This document shows positions 1 through 7,203 of a stretch of DNA of 12,067 bases, piece by piece (positions within the stretch are counted from its first letter, which is position 1; each line of letters starts with the position of its first letter). The DNA lies in the NCBI RefSeq assembly GCF_000719285.1, contig NZ_JOFS01000072.1:1-12067 (forward strand), written 5' to 3'. The notes under the pieces were generated by a model. That model was not told the DNA's origin. It made no database searches and saw only the letters and a program-made list of their open reading frames with translations. The DNA is from Streptomyces bicolor. Its GTDB lineage: Bacteria; Actinomycetota; Actinomycetes; Streptomycetales; Streptomycetaceae. A program made the translations under genes and the position numbers.

Positions 1-66
1 GACCACGCCGATGAGTACCTGATGCACCCGGGTCAGCTGGGGTATCTCGCCCTTCCCCGCGGCCAC
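1..66 (-). CDS. Partial 5' end of a DUF2637/Spd-like membrane protein gene (truncated by window edge)
   Basis: Reading the minus strand, a GTG at 66-64 opens a frame that stays open for 22 codons to the window edge. An AGGAGAG ribosome binding site (79-73) sits about 6 bases upstream. Codon third positions are strongly G/C (19 of 22), as in the neighbouring genes. The visible start reads VAAGKGEIPQLTRVHQVLIG. The LTRxHQVLIGVV segment leads into what looks like a first membrane helix. From memory it resembles the N terminus of actinobacterial DUF2637 proteins, which are often found beside plasmid and integrative-element transfer genes. That family call is inference from a short stretch. The gene follows the Tad operon on the same strand after about 240 bases, so it is probably a separate unit. 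A competing plus-strand frame (1-183) is open, but it lacks a visible start. Confidence 0.5.
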   Translation of the reverse strand, partial: MAAGKGEIPQLTRVHQVLIGVV

Positions 67-218
67 GTTTCACTCTCCTGTCCAAGCCTGCCGCTCGCGG
101 CGCTGTCATCCAAACCTGTCCCACTGACCATGAGCGCGTCCGGGCGTTGCCTCTCGTGTGCTGGCCAAGGGATGGCCGGCTGATGCTGTGGCCCGTGACG
201 TGTTGTAAGCCTCCTTCA

Positions 219-253
219 AGGCGGCACCCGGCGTGTCCGGCGCATGGCCGCCT
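219..253 (-). terminator. Possible terminator hairpin after the Tad operon
   Basis: A perfect 7-bp inverted repeat, AGGCGGC (219-225) with GCCGCCT (247-253), encloses a smaller 4-bp CCGG/CCGG stem (228-231 and 237-240). It lies about 55 bases downstream of the stop codon of the last operon gene. No U-tract follows on the minus strand, which is common for actinomycete terminators. The rest of 67-307 holds no convincing gene. An AGGAGG (215-210) on the minus strand has no start codon at the right distance. Confidence 0.35.
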
Positions 254-307
254 GCTCACTTGGCGGATGGTGACGTTGCTCGTGCTGCCTTCCTCCTGCT
301 TCTGGAA

Positions 308-3300
308 TCAGCACGCCTGCAGAACGTGAGTCAGTTCGTTGATGAGTTGTTCGGTCTCGATCTCCAGTGACGTATCCAGTGTTCGGTTGATGTGCTGGAT
401 TCGGCTGATGGCGGTGTGCAGCCCCTGCCGGTTCCCGGCGGCGTGTTCGATGCGTATCCAGTCTCGGTAGAGCAGCTCGGCGCTGGTGTCGGCGTCGAGG
501 CCGGTGGTGATGGCTTGGCGTGCTTTGTTGAGGTCGTGTTGTGGGCCGGCCTGGGTGCGGTAGCGGGCCACGGTGTGCGCGATGTCGACGATGCGGGTGG
601 TCATTTCTTGTTGGAGGGGTTCGGCCCAGGGCAGTGGCCTTGTCCCGAACGGCTTTCCGCGTACGAGGGCGAGGGCATCTTCCAGGTGTGGTAATCCGGT
701 CGGGCCTTGGGGCAGCGCGTGTTCGGCGAGTTGGAGGAAGCGGGTCCAGTCGCAGCGGATGGCGGGGGAGAGGCGGTAGGGGTCGTCGCCGGTTTTGCGG
801 CGTGGCACGTAGGCGTTGCCGGTTGGGTCGTTGCCCAGTGCGCTGCGCAGGCCCCGGAGCCGGGCGTTGAGGGTGCTGACTTCCCAGGGGGTGAGCGGGT
901 CCATGTCGGTGCACAGCGCATCGGCGTTGCGTCCGGGGCGGAAATACATCAGGGCCGCCAGTTGGGCGATGCGCGGGCCGTGCCCGGAGCTGGCCACGCC
1001 GTCCACCTCGACCGGTCCCAGAACCCGGATTTGCGGCGCATGGCTATCGTCGGGCTCCGTCTCCGGGCTCCTGGCGCGCTGCGTATCGGGCTCGGGGGCC
1101 GTGGATTGTGGCCTTTGGGGAGCCGGTGCCTGTGGTGAGCGTGCGGGGGGCATTTCCTGCGGGTTGTCCGGCGTCTGGTGTGGTGCGGGGGGCAGCAGGC
1201 GCATCCCGGCCGGGCTGGGGGAGGCGGCCAGCAGGGCTGGGAAGAAGCCCTCGCCGATCCCGTTGCGGGCCGCCGGCGCAGACGTCCCGGCGCCGGTGTC
1301 CGCGTCATCGAGGATCTCCTCGTCGGTGTCCTGTTCCGGGCCGGCAGGCTCGATGCCGGAGGCGGGCTCGTCTGTCCAGGGGAAGTCGGCCAGTTCGGCC
1401 TGCTTTTGCGGCGCAGGTTCACCGGGTACCTCCCGCCATGCTCCTTCCGGTGGTCCAGGGGGTTGCCCGGACACCGCGAGGGCTGTGGTGATCTGCTGGT
1501 ACGCGGTGTGCTCCAGGCGCTGCACTGTGATGTCGATGCCGGCATAGTCCAGGTTCTGGAGCTCGCTGAGTGAGGCGTTGAGGACTTCCGCCTCGGGGAA
1601 GTGCGCGGCCGCCGCACTCGCCGGGGCGACCAGAGTGACGGGCACCGTGCCGGACTTGTCGATGACATCGGAGAACTGCCAGGCGCTGTCGGCATCCAGG
1701 CTCGTCGCGCACAGCAGCAGATACGGCTGATGCTGCGTCTCGGGCATCTGGTGCGCTTCCAGCAGCCGCTCGGACAGATCGCGCAGCGCGTGCGCGGCCT
1801 GCCGCATGTGGGCGATCCGCGCGGTGGGCAGCAGCTGCGGCAAGTCCTCACCGAACCCGATCGTCACGACCTCGACATCACTGGCCCACGGGCTCATCCC
1901 TAGCTCCAGGGCGAGCGAGGTGCACACCTCGGAGATGTGGACCGGGTTGCCGTCCAGCAGCAACGCAGGCAACTGCGCGAGGTTGAGCAGCACAAGCGCA
2001 CCCGATTCGGTGCTACCGACCGTGACCAGCCCCGGATACGGCGCCGGCACCTCGCGGGCCGCCTCCTCGTCCAGGAGGACCGCATCCGAGGCCAGGACCC
2101 ACCATCCGCCTTGGCCGGAGACGAAGGGCGCCTGCGGCTCCTGGGAAAGATCCTCGGGCAACACCTGCAGCGCGCGGGCTCCTATCCGTGCGGCCCGCAG
2201 CGGAGGCAGGAGCGCAGTGGCTTCTGCCTGAGCCACCCTGTGGGCGAGCGTCCGCAGCGCCAGGTCAAGGAGGGCGGCACTGGCGGGTTCGGCGGCCGCC
2301 GCCAACTGAGCCTCTGCCGTGGACGTCTCCGGCGCGATGGCGATCTTCTCGCCGGGATTGCGGCGGCGGCGTTGCAGGGTCCTGCGCAGGGCGAGGGCCC
2401 CGGTGACGGCGGCTGCCAGCAGTGCGCCGGCGCCGAGCACGGTGCGCAAGTTCAGCGGGCTGCTGGACGGAGCCGTCGCCGGGCTCTCGGACGCCGTGCT
2501 GGCGGAGGAGGCGGACGGATCGGCCGACGCCGACGGGGCCGCGCCGGAGGGCGAGGCGCTTGCGCTGGGAGCGGGCGTCGCAGAGGCCGTTGCGGAAGGG
2601 GAGGCCTGATCCTGCTCGTGCTGCCCGGCGGTGCGACTGGACTCGGTAGCGGGGGCCGACGGCTCTGGTGCCGGGGAGGCGGACTGACCCGGCGCCGGGT
2701 TGCCCTGCTGCTGTCCCCCCTCGTGTTCGTTGTGCGGATCCTCGGCGGCCGGGGGAGTGCGCTGCTGGCTGCCGGAGTCGTCCTGCTCGGCGCTGTTTGG
2801 CGCCGAATCGTGCTGGTCGGGCTGTCCACCGGGCACGGTGACCTGCTGCCCCGTGTAGACCACATCCGGGTTGGTGATGGCTGGCAGGCCGTGCGGCTGC
2901 GGCTTGCCCTGGCTGGCTTCGAACAGCTCGGGCCACTTGGCGCCGTCGCCGAGTTCCTCCTCGGCGATCTTCGACAGGTAGTCGCCGGCCTCCACCGTGA
3001 CCACGTGCGCGCTCTCCTCGGCGGCAGCCGGAGCCTCGTCGCCCAGCAGGGTTCGCGCGCCCTCGGTCGACGCGGTCTCGTCGGGCATCTGCAGCTGCCA
3101 GCCGGGCTGCAGGAAGCTGTTGGCCCTGAAGACCTGGCCGTCGGTCATGGTGCGGCCCTCGTTGAGGGCGGCGATCTGCCGCCACCGCTCACCGTCGCCC
3201 AGCTCGCGCTCGGCGATGCTCCACAGGCTCTCCGCGGGCCGCCTCTCGCGCACCGTATATGCACCGGACGCCGGGGTGCTCGCCGCGGACGTCGCGGCCG

Positions 3301-3766
3301 GTTCGCCCTCCTCCGTCTGCGGGGCCTGGGCGGGAAGGCGGGCAGCGGTGGCGGCCGGTGCGGCCTGGGCGTCGGAGGCGAGCGCCGAACTTGTGGGTAG
3401 CAGCACCAGGATGCTGCCGATCAGCAGCGCGGCGGCGCGTTGTGAGCTGGCCAGCCCGCGCGGGGCGTGCCAGGTCCGGCCGCGCAGTTGGGCGATTAGC
3501 TCGCGTACGGCGCAGAACGTGAACTGTGCCCACCCGATCCAGCCCACCGCGACGAGCAGCAGCAGGAACACGGAGCCGGTGTCCTGGCGGTCCAGCAGGT
3601 GTGTCAGGTCGTCGTGGCTGGACGCCCAGATGACCGGGGTGACCCAGGACAGCAGCAGCGGAAGCCCGGCGACTGCGCCGACCAGGATGAGCAGACTCAG
3701 CACGGCCGTGAGGGCCCGGCCCAGGGTGCGGCCGGCCGCTGCGGCGGGGGAGTGGGTGGTGCGCAT
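308..3766 (-). CDS. Membrane protein with LysM domains and a C-terminal SARP/BTAD-type regulatory region
   Basis: This 1152-residue protein has a clear modular order. Three hydrophobic segments lie at about 19-45, 65-90 and 112-130. Two LysM-type domains follow (about 170-228 and 255-312), each with the SLWSIAERELGDG or YLSKIAEEELGDG pattern, as in wall-binding LysM. Next are a Ser/Ala/Pro-rich linker (about 313-438), a fourth TM helix (about 442-460) followed by RRTLQRRRR, a middle domain of unknown function (about 470-770) and a Pro-rich linker. The C-terminal region (913-1152) opens IRVLGPVEVDG and continues with a winged-helix-like segment and an all-helical BTAD-like repeat region, as in SARP regulators. 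Positive-inside charges put the LysM part outside and the BTAD part in the cytoplasm. The ATG overlaps the previous stop as TGATG. Residue 1025 is encoded by TTA. DNA binding is not shown; a scaffold role is an alternative. Confidence 0.9.
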   Translation of the reverse strand: MRTTHSPAAAAGRTLGRALTAVLSLLILVGAVAGLPLLLSWVTPVIWASSHDDLTHLLDRQDTGSVFLLLLVAVGWIGWAQFTFCAVRELIAQLRGRTWHAPRGLASSQRAAALLIGSILVLLPTSSALASDAQAAPAATAARLPAQAPQTEEGEPAATSAASTPASGAYTVRERRPAESLWSIAERELGDGERWRQIAALNEGRTMTDGQVFRANSFLQPGWQLQMPDETASTEGARTLLGDEAPAAAEESAHVVTVEAGDYLSKIAEEELGDGAKWPELFEASQGKPQPHGLPAITNPDVVYTGQQVTVPGGQPDQHDSAPNSAEQDDSGSQQRTPPAAEDPHNEHEGGQQQGNPAPGQSASPAPEPSAPATESSRTAGQHEQDQASPSATASATPAPSASASPSGAAPSASADPSASSASTASESPATAPSSSPLNLRTVLGAGALLAAAVTGALALRRTLQRRRRNPGEKIAIAPETSTAEAQLAAAAEPASAALLDLALRTLAHRVAQAEATALLPPLRAARIGARALQVLPEDLSQEPQAPFVSGQGGWWVLASDAVLLDEEAAREVPAPYPGLVTVGSTESGALVLLNLAQLPALLLDGNPVHISEVCTSLALELGMSPWASDVEVVTIGFGEDLPQLLPTARIAHMRQAAHALRDLSERLLEAHQMPETQHQPYLLLCATSLDADSAWQFSDVIDKSGTVPVTLVAPASAAAAHFPEAEVLNASLSELQNLDYAGIDITVQRLEHTAYQQITTALAVSGQPPGPPEGAWREVPGEPAPQKQAELADFPWTDEPASGIEPAGPEQDTDEEILDDADTGAGTSAPAARNGIGEGFFPALLAASPSPAGMRLLPPAPHQTPDNPQEMPPARSPQAPAPQRPQSTAPEPDTQRARSPETEPDDSHAPQIRVLGPVEVDGVASSGHGPRIAQLAALMYFRPGRNADALCTDMDPLTPWEVSTLNARLRGLRSALGNDPTGNAYVPRRKTGDDPYRLSPAIRCDWTRFLQLAEHALPQGPTGLPHLEDALALVRGKPFGTRPLPWAEPLQQEMTTRIVDIAHTVARYRTQAGPQHDLNKARQAITTGLDADTSAELLYRDWIRIEHAAGNRQGLHTAISRIQHINRTLDTSLEIETEQLINELTHVLQAC
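692..694 (-). other. In-frame TTA leucine codon (bldA-type) in the LysM/BTAD gene
   Basis: The minus-strand triplet 694-692 is TTA, in frame with the LysM/BTAD protein, where it encodes Leu1025 in the context PTGLPHLED. TTA is the rarest Leu codon in Streptomyces and is read by the developmentally controlled bldA tRNA. Confidence 0.85.
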
Positions 3767-4215
3767 CAGTTTCCTATCGGAGCGGTGACGCCATACAGGA
3801 GGGTCGCCTTGCCATGACCGGTCACCGCGAGCGTGCCGATCCCGACGACCGACAAGAACTTGGTGTCGTACGAGCTGTCGACGGTGACGGTGAGGGTCTT
3901 GCCATCGGCGGAGACGCTGACCGCGCCCGTGGCGCCGACGGAGCTGAGGTAGGAGCGGGCGGCGGCTACCGCGTCCTGCGGATCCACGACGACGGCGTCG
4001 CCGCTGATCGCTTGGGCCGGGTCGATGGCCTGCCCGCCTGCCCGGGCGGCCTCACCGGCGATGAAGTCGGCGCGTTCCACCGCACGCATCTTGCTGCCGC
4101 CGTCCACAGCGATGCCGATGATGCCGATCAGCGCAATCACACAGACCGCGACGAACACAGTGACACCACCGCGGTCGTCGAACCGCGCTCGCCCACCCAC
4201 CTGATGGAAGATCAT
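3766..4215 (-). CDS. TadG/TadE-like pilus-assembly membrane protein (pseudopilin-type N terminus)
   Basis: This is a 149-residue protein with a short charged N terminus ending DDRG (residues 13-16). A single long hydrophobic segment follows (about 17-38: GVTVFVAVCVIALIGIIGIA), and then the VDGGSKMRAVERAD stretch typical of TadG/TadE-like N-terminal helices. In these families the helix anchors the protein in the membrane and the C-terminal part is exported. Here the exported part is only about 110 residues and rich in beta-type segments such as TLTVTVDSSYD. It lacks the large von Willebrand domain of full-length TadG. Position +5 after the possible G16 cleavage site is Phe, not Glu. Its ATG overlaps the stop of the preceding TadE-like gene as TGATG, and its own stop overlaps the next start in the same way. 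Probably a minor pilus or secretion subunit. Confidence 0.8.
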   Translation of the reverse strand: MIFHQVGGRARFDDRGGVTVFVAVCVIALIGIIGIAVDGGSKMRAVERADFIAGEAARAGGQAIDPAQAISGDAVVVDPQDAVAAARSYLSSVGATGAVSVSADGKTLTVTVDSSYDTKFLSVVGIGTLAVTGHGKATLLYGVTAPIGN

Positions 4216-4667
4216 CAGCCCTCCCGCTGCCGGTACTGATCAACAACGGAGGTCGCGGTCGACGTGAGAGTACGGGCTCCAGGGACACCCGGCAGCAGCA
4301 GGTCCGACAGGCTGACCGTGCATTTCACGGTCACGGTGACGGTACCCACCTGACCTACCGCCACGTTCAGCCCGGCCGTGTTGACCGTGACGTCGGCAGA
4401 CGCGCAACGGATGCCCTGATCGTCCAGCGACTCGGTGGCCGCGGCGTGGGCAGCGTCCTGGGCGGCGGCCACGGTGCGGTGGATGGACGCCTCCCGCGCG
4501 GCGTCCTCGGCCGCGGCATCGATCTTCGCGCCGGACATGACGAGCCGCCCGCCCGCGATCGCCAGGCAAAGGAACATGATCAGCGGCGGGACGATAATGG
4601 CGGCCTCGATCGCCACACTGCCTTCATCGCTGCGCACCCCGCGCGCCCAACAAGACCTGCTGCTCAA
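4215..4667 (-). CDS. TadE-like minor pilin/pseudopilin, TTG start
   Basis: This is a 150-residue TadE-like protein. The N terminus carries DEGSVAIEAAIIVPPLIMF. It has a Gly16 cleavage-type site, then Ser-Val-Ala-Ile and Glu21 at +5, followed by a hydrophobic helix (about 17-40), exactly as in TadE-type pseudopilins. The rest is a small exported domain with two cysteines (in GIRCASADV and TVKCTVSL) that could form a disulfide. I chose the TTG at 4667 because a run of Gs (AGGGGGG) lies 9 bases upstream. The only in-frame alternative, a GTG at codon 11, would leave just five residues before the motif Gly. Only 6 bases separate it from the preceding gene, and it couples to the next one by TGATG. 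Of the four neighbouring pilin-like proteins it is the only one with the canonical Glu at +5. Confidence 0.85.
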   Translation of the reverse strand: MSSRSCWARGVRSDEGSVAIEAAIIVPPLIMFLCLAIAGGRLVMSGAKIDAAAEDAAREASIHRTVAAAQDAAHAAATESLDDQGIRCASADVTVNTAGLNVAVGQVGTVTVTVKCTVSLSDLLLPGVPGARTLTSTATSVVDQYRQREG

Positions 4668-4673
4668 CGCAAT

Positions 4674-5102
4674 TCACCCCCCTGGGAGCGTCCAGCGCTC
4701 CACGGGACCGGATGCCGACTGGCTGACCCGCAGACCGGCCACGCCCGGGATCATCGACTGGGCTGTGCCCGTCACCTGCACCCGCACCCGCTCGGCGGTG
4801 CTGCCGGCGGTGGAGACGCTGTAGCCGAGCAGACTGTCGCCCGCCGAACGCTCAAGCACATCCTGGGCCTTGGCCGTGCCGTCGGCGGGGGAGGCCTGGT
4901 AGGCGCGGGCCGCGGTCAGTCCCTCCCGGGCGGCGGTCAGCGCGATCGACCGCGCGTAGTACCACATGGACACCTGAATGACGGCGATCGTGGCCAGCAG
5001 GATGAACGGGTAGACGATCGCCATCTGGATGGAGGCGTCCCCGCGGTCATCGCGCCATCTTCGTCCGCGCCACCAGGCCCGAAGCCGGTCGCCGTCCATC
5101 AT
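4674..5102 (-). CDS. TadE-like pseudopilin
   Basis: This is a 142-residue protein starting MMDGDRLRAWW. An Arg/Trp-rich cytoplasmic leader ends in DDRG (18-21). It is followed by DASIQMAIVYPFILLATIAV and a single TM helix (about 24-44), then SMWYYARSIALTAAREGLTAAR, which strongly resembles the TadE helix and post-helix region. The exported C-terminal part (about 65-142) has no cysteines. Position +5 after Gly21 is Gln rather than Glu. The frame is open further upstream, but the ATG at 5102 forms TGATG with the stop of the pilin candidate gene, and residues before it do not look like protein. A second ATG follows immediately. Probably a minor subunit of the Tad-like fibre, co-translated with its neighbours. 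Confidence 0.85.
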   Translation of the reverse strand: MMDGDRLRAWWRGRRWRDDRGDASIQMAIVYPFILLATIAVIQVSMWYYARSIALTAAREGLTAARAYQASPADGTAKAQDVLERSAGDSLLGYSVSTAGSTAERVRVQVTGTAQSMIPGVAGLRVSQSASGPVERWTLPGG

Positions 5103-5317
5103 CAAATGCCGTTCAGGTTCCCGTTGTACCTGGCGATCACCGCGGCGATGGTTCCGGCGATCACCAGGGCGCCGGTGACGGCGGCAACCCAGATGATCAC
5201 TGTGGTGATGCTGATGTCGCCGCGGTCCGGGCGGCGGGTGGCCTCCTCCAGGCTTTCCTGCCATCGCGTGGTCAGCCGGAGCACAGCACGGCGGGTGCGG
5301 GCTGCGGTGTGCCTCAT
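5102..5317 (-). CDS. Small single-TM protein, Flp-type pilin candidate
   Basis: This is a 71-residue protein. A 33-residue basic leader ends RRPDRG (28-33), then comes DISITTVIIWVAAVTGALVI, one hydrophobic helix (about 35-62) and a short polar tail ending NGNLNGI. Size, position between TadC and the TadE-like genes, and the Gly-plus-helix motif fit a Flp/Tad major pilin precursor. Cleavage after Gly33 would leave only 38 residues, shorter than usual Flp pilins, and Thr replaces Glu at +5. It is therefore a candidate, not a proven pilin; it may instead be a small assembly protein. The ATG at 5317 has its own AGAGG site 8 bases upstream and sits after the only gap (42 bases) between the genes from 9510 to 4674 (a 6-base gap follows at 4668-4673). 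Independent, stronger translation would suit a major subunit. Confidence 0.8.
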   Translation of the reverse strand: MRHTAARTRRAVLRLTTRWQESLEEATRRPDRGDISITTVIIWVAAVTGALVIAGTIAAVIARYNGNLNGI

Positions 5318-5325
5318 GTTCGTTA

Positions 5326-5330
5326 CCTCT
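5326..5330 (-). promoter_or_regulatory. Ribosome binding site of the pilin candidate
   Basis: AGAGG on the minus strand (5330-5326) lies 8 bases before the ATG at 5317. It is noteworthy because most of the surrounding genes start inside or right at the preceding stop codon. Here a 42-base non-coding gap gives the pilin candidate its own initiation site. Confidence 0.55.
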
Positions 5331-5359
5331 CAGCAGCGTTGAAATAGATAGGGATGGTC

Positions 5360-6250
5360 TTAGACGGTGAGCATGCGGATCACCGCGGGGAACGCCATGA
5401 GCAGCATCACCAGCACAGCCAGGAGAGCTCCGGGAGCGGTCATCTTCTCGCTGGCCGAGTTCGCCTCTGCGGCCTGATCAGCCAGCAGCTCGGCATTGAG
5501 GGCGGCGGTGCGGGCGCGCAGCGCCTTGTAGACGGCGGCGCCGTCGGTGGCCGAGCCGCGCATGATGTCGGCGACGTCGTCCAGTCCGGGCAGGTCGTAG
5601 GTGTCGGCGAGTTCGGTCAGTGCCTGATAGGGCGGGATCTTCTCCAGCCGGGCCCGGCGCAGGGCGCCCTGCAGATACAAAAAGGGCCAGCCGCGGCCGA
5701 CTGCGGCCGCCTTCTCCAGGGCCTCGGCCGGACCGGCGTCCGCGGCCCGCTTCAACGCCACCAGGTCCAGGTAGGCGGACAGGGCGTGCGCGAACTCCTC
5801 GCGCGCTCGCCTGGCTTGGTCGCGTACGGCGAGGTCGGGGGTGAGGAACAGCAGACCGGCAACAGCGAGGCCCACCGCGGCGGGTACGTAGAACGGCAGC
5901 GAGATGCCCGCGATGATCCAGGGGATGGTCACCAGTACCGGGCAGAGCAGCCCGAGAGCGGCGAGGGCGGTCTTCTTCAGCATGAACTGGCCCGGACCCT
6001 GCCCGAGCAGGGCGAGGTTCTTGGTCGGGACCCGCACGCCGGGCAGACGCTCGAGACGGGCCAGCAACCACCGGCCCCACAGCTCCTCACGGCCGAGCTC
6101 CGGCTCCGGCTCCGGCATGCTCAAGCTGCCCGGCGCGCTGCGCGCAAGCGCGGCCGCCAACGCAGGCTGCGGATGCAGCAGTTCGCGTACCAGGAGCGCG
6201 ACGCCGGCACCTACCGTGCCGCCGGTGAGGACCACGGGAAGCAGGTTCAT
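5360..6250 (-). CDS. tadC: TadC-like inner-membrane platform protein (type II secretion system F domain)
   Basis: This is a 296-residue membrane protein with hydrophobic helices at about 4-22, 93-115, 119-138 and 273-291. Between the third and fourth lies a helical cytoplasmic domain (about 145-270), with AREEFAHALSAYLDLVALKR and later EALEKAAAVGRGWPFLY. This is the pattern of the T2SSF domain of TadC. In Tad systems TadB and TadC form the membrane platform on which the TadA ATPase acts to extrude pilin. The ATG overlaps the TadB stop by four bases (ATGA), and the two proteins are of similar size and fold, as in other Tad loci. The stop is TAA at 5362-5360, followed by the 42-base gap before the pilin candidate. 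A start at the ATG is well supported because it is the first after the TadB coding sequence ends. Confidence 0.9.
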   Translation of the reverse strand: MNLLPVVLTGGTVGAGVALLVRELLHPQPALAAALARSAPGSLSMPEPEPELGREELWGRWLLARLERLPGVRVPTKNLALLGQGPGQFMLKKTALAALGLLCPVLVTIPWIIAGISLPFYVPAAVGLAVAGLLFLTPDLAVRDQARRAREEFAHALSAYLDLVALKRAADAGPAEALEKAAAVGRGWPFLYLQGALRRARLEKIPPYQALTELADTYDLPGLDDVADIMRGSATDGAAVYKALRARTAALNAELLADQAAEANSASEKMTAPGALLAVLVMLLMAFPAVIRMLTV

Positions 6251-7203
6251 GACGGGGCTCCTTCCGGCTCACGCTCGACCGCTCCAGCAGCCGATTTCGC
6301 CGCAGGAGCCGGGGCGGGCAGTCGCACTGTGCTGCGGGCATCCGCGATCAGGAAACGGGGGATGCGGCGGAAGTTGCCCAGCTGTCGCATCATCACCAGC
6401 ACGCCGACGAACCCGGCGGTCAGGAATGCGAGCACTAGTTGGCCCAGCAGGGTGCCGTAGGGGCGGGTGTAGGACGGGACGAAGAACCCGGCGACGATCA
6501 CGCCGAGGGTGATGAAGGTCATCCATCGCACGGTCGTGCGCGGCTTGGCGCGGTCCGCCTCGATGGACCGCTTGCGGGCGACCTCGTCACGGACCGTGCC
6601 CGCAAGGTCCTCCAGTGCCTGGGCGAGTCCCGGGCCGCGGTCATTGACCGAAAGGATCAACGCGGCGGTCACCTTGTCCGCGGTGACGTCATCCAGCTCG
6701 GCGGCGAAGGCCCGCAGTGCCTCCTCCGGCCGCCAGCCCAACCGCAGCCGGTCGGACAGGCCCGCGATCTGCGGTGCGAGGGCGTCCGGCGCCCCTTTGC
6801 GGCTGGTGATCATCGCCTGCTCCAGGCCCATGCCCAACCGCAGTAGACCGGCCAGGCGCTGGGTCCACTCGCTCAGGGCCTCCAGCCGGCCGATGTGCTC
6901 CTGCGCGATCCGCGCCGGCGTGACCAGCCACGGCACACCGATGACCGCGGCGCCGAGTAACGCGCCGGCCACGAAGTTCCCCGAGACCAGCCACACGGCG
7001 AGGAACACCACGAGTCCCGCGCTGGTCAGCGTCCGCCGGCGCATTCGGCCGCCCTCGCCCTGCTCCTGGCCGGCACGCAACGCCTGCCACCGCTGCCGCA
7101 GGGGTGCCCTGCGGGGCGCGGTCGTCCCCACCAGCCCGGCGATGACACCAATCAGCCCGCCGACCACGGACATGCCGGACAACAGCGCGAACAACAAGGT
7201 CAC
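6247..7203 (-). CDS. tadB: TadB-like inner-membrane platform protein (type II secretion system F domain)
   Basis: This is a 318-residue protein starting with GTG at 7203, which overlaps the TadA stop as GTGA. A G-rich stretch just upstream can serve as ribosome binding site. Helices are at about 5-27, 60-74, 77-94, 226-244 and 251-273. The T2SSF domain spans about 105-235, with LSEWTQRLAGLLRLGMGLEQ and SVNDRGPGLAQALEDLAGTV, a close match to the TadB pattern. It should pair with TadC to form the pilus-extrusion platform at the cytoplasmic membrane. The last 25 residues are Ala/Pro-rich and probably disordered. Leu82 is encoded by TTA, so its translation may depend on the bldA tRNA. The frame is open for 13 codons upstream of the chosen GTG, but those overlap the TadA tail and lack a better site. 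Confidence 0.92.
   Translation of the reverse strand: MTLLFALLSGMSVVGGLIGVIAGLVGTTAPRRAPLRQRWQALRAGQEQGEGGRMRRRTLTSAGLVVFLAVWLVSGNFVAGALLGAAVIGVPWLVTPARIAQEHIGRLEALSEWTQRLAGLLRLGMGLEQAMITSRKGAPDALAPQIAGLSDRLRLGWRPEEALRAFAAELDDVTADKVTAALILSVNDRGPGLAQALEDLAGTVRDEVARKRSIEADRAKPRTTVRWMTFITLGVIVAGFFVPSYTRPYGTLLGQLVLAFLTAGFVGVLVMMRQLGNFRRIPRFLIADARSTVRLPAPAPAAKSAAGAVEREPEGAPS
6958..6960 (-). other. In-frame TTA leucine codon (bldA-type) in tadB
   Basis: The minus-strand triplet 6960-6958 is TTA and encodes Leu82 of TadB, in the context AGALLGAAV within a membrane helix. The frame was checked against the GTG start at 7203. Confidence 0.85.

Noticed and set aside
160..180. GCTGGCC/GGCCGGC hairpin as a terminator
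   Set aside because: On the transcribed (minus) strand one of the seven pairs becomes a C/A mismatch. The hairpin at 219-253 is perfect and closer to the stop codon.
210..215. AGGAGG on the minus strand as the ribosome binding site of a small gene
   Set aside because: There is no ATG or GTG within a normal distance downstream, and the open frames there look non-coding.
1937..3400. Plus-strand open frame of 487 codons across the LysM/BTAD gene
   Set aside because: It has an Arg/Gly-rich, low-complexity translation with no domain signal. It lies opposite the well-supported minus-strand gene and is the usual shadow frame of high-GC coding DNA.
5354..6460. Plus-strand open frame of 368 codons opposite tadC/tadB
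   Set aside because: The translation is rich in Gln/Arg/Gly with no recognisable motif. The minus strand encodes clear T2SSF proteins.
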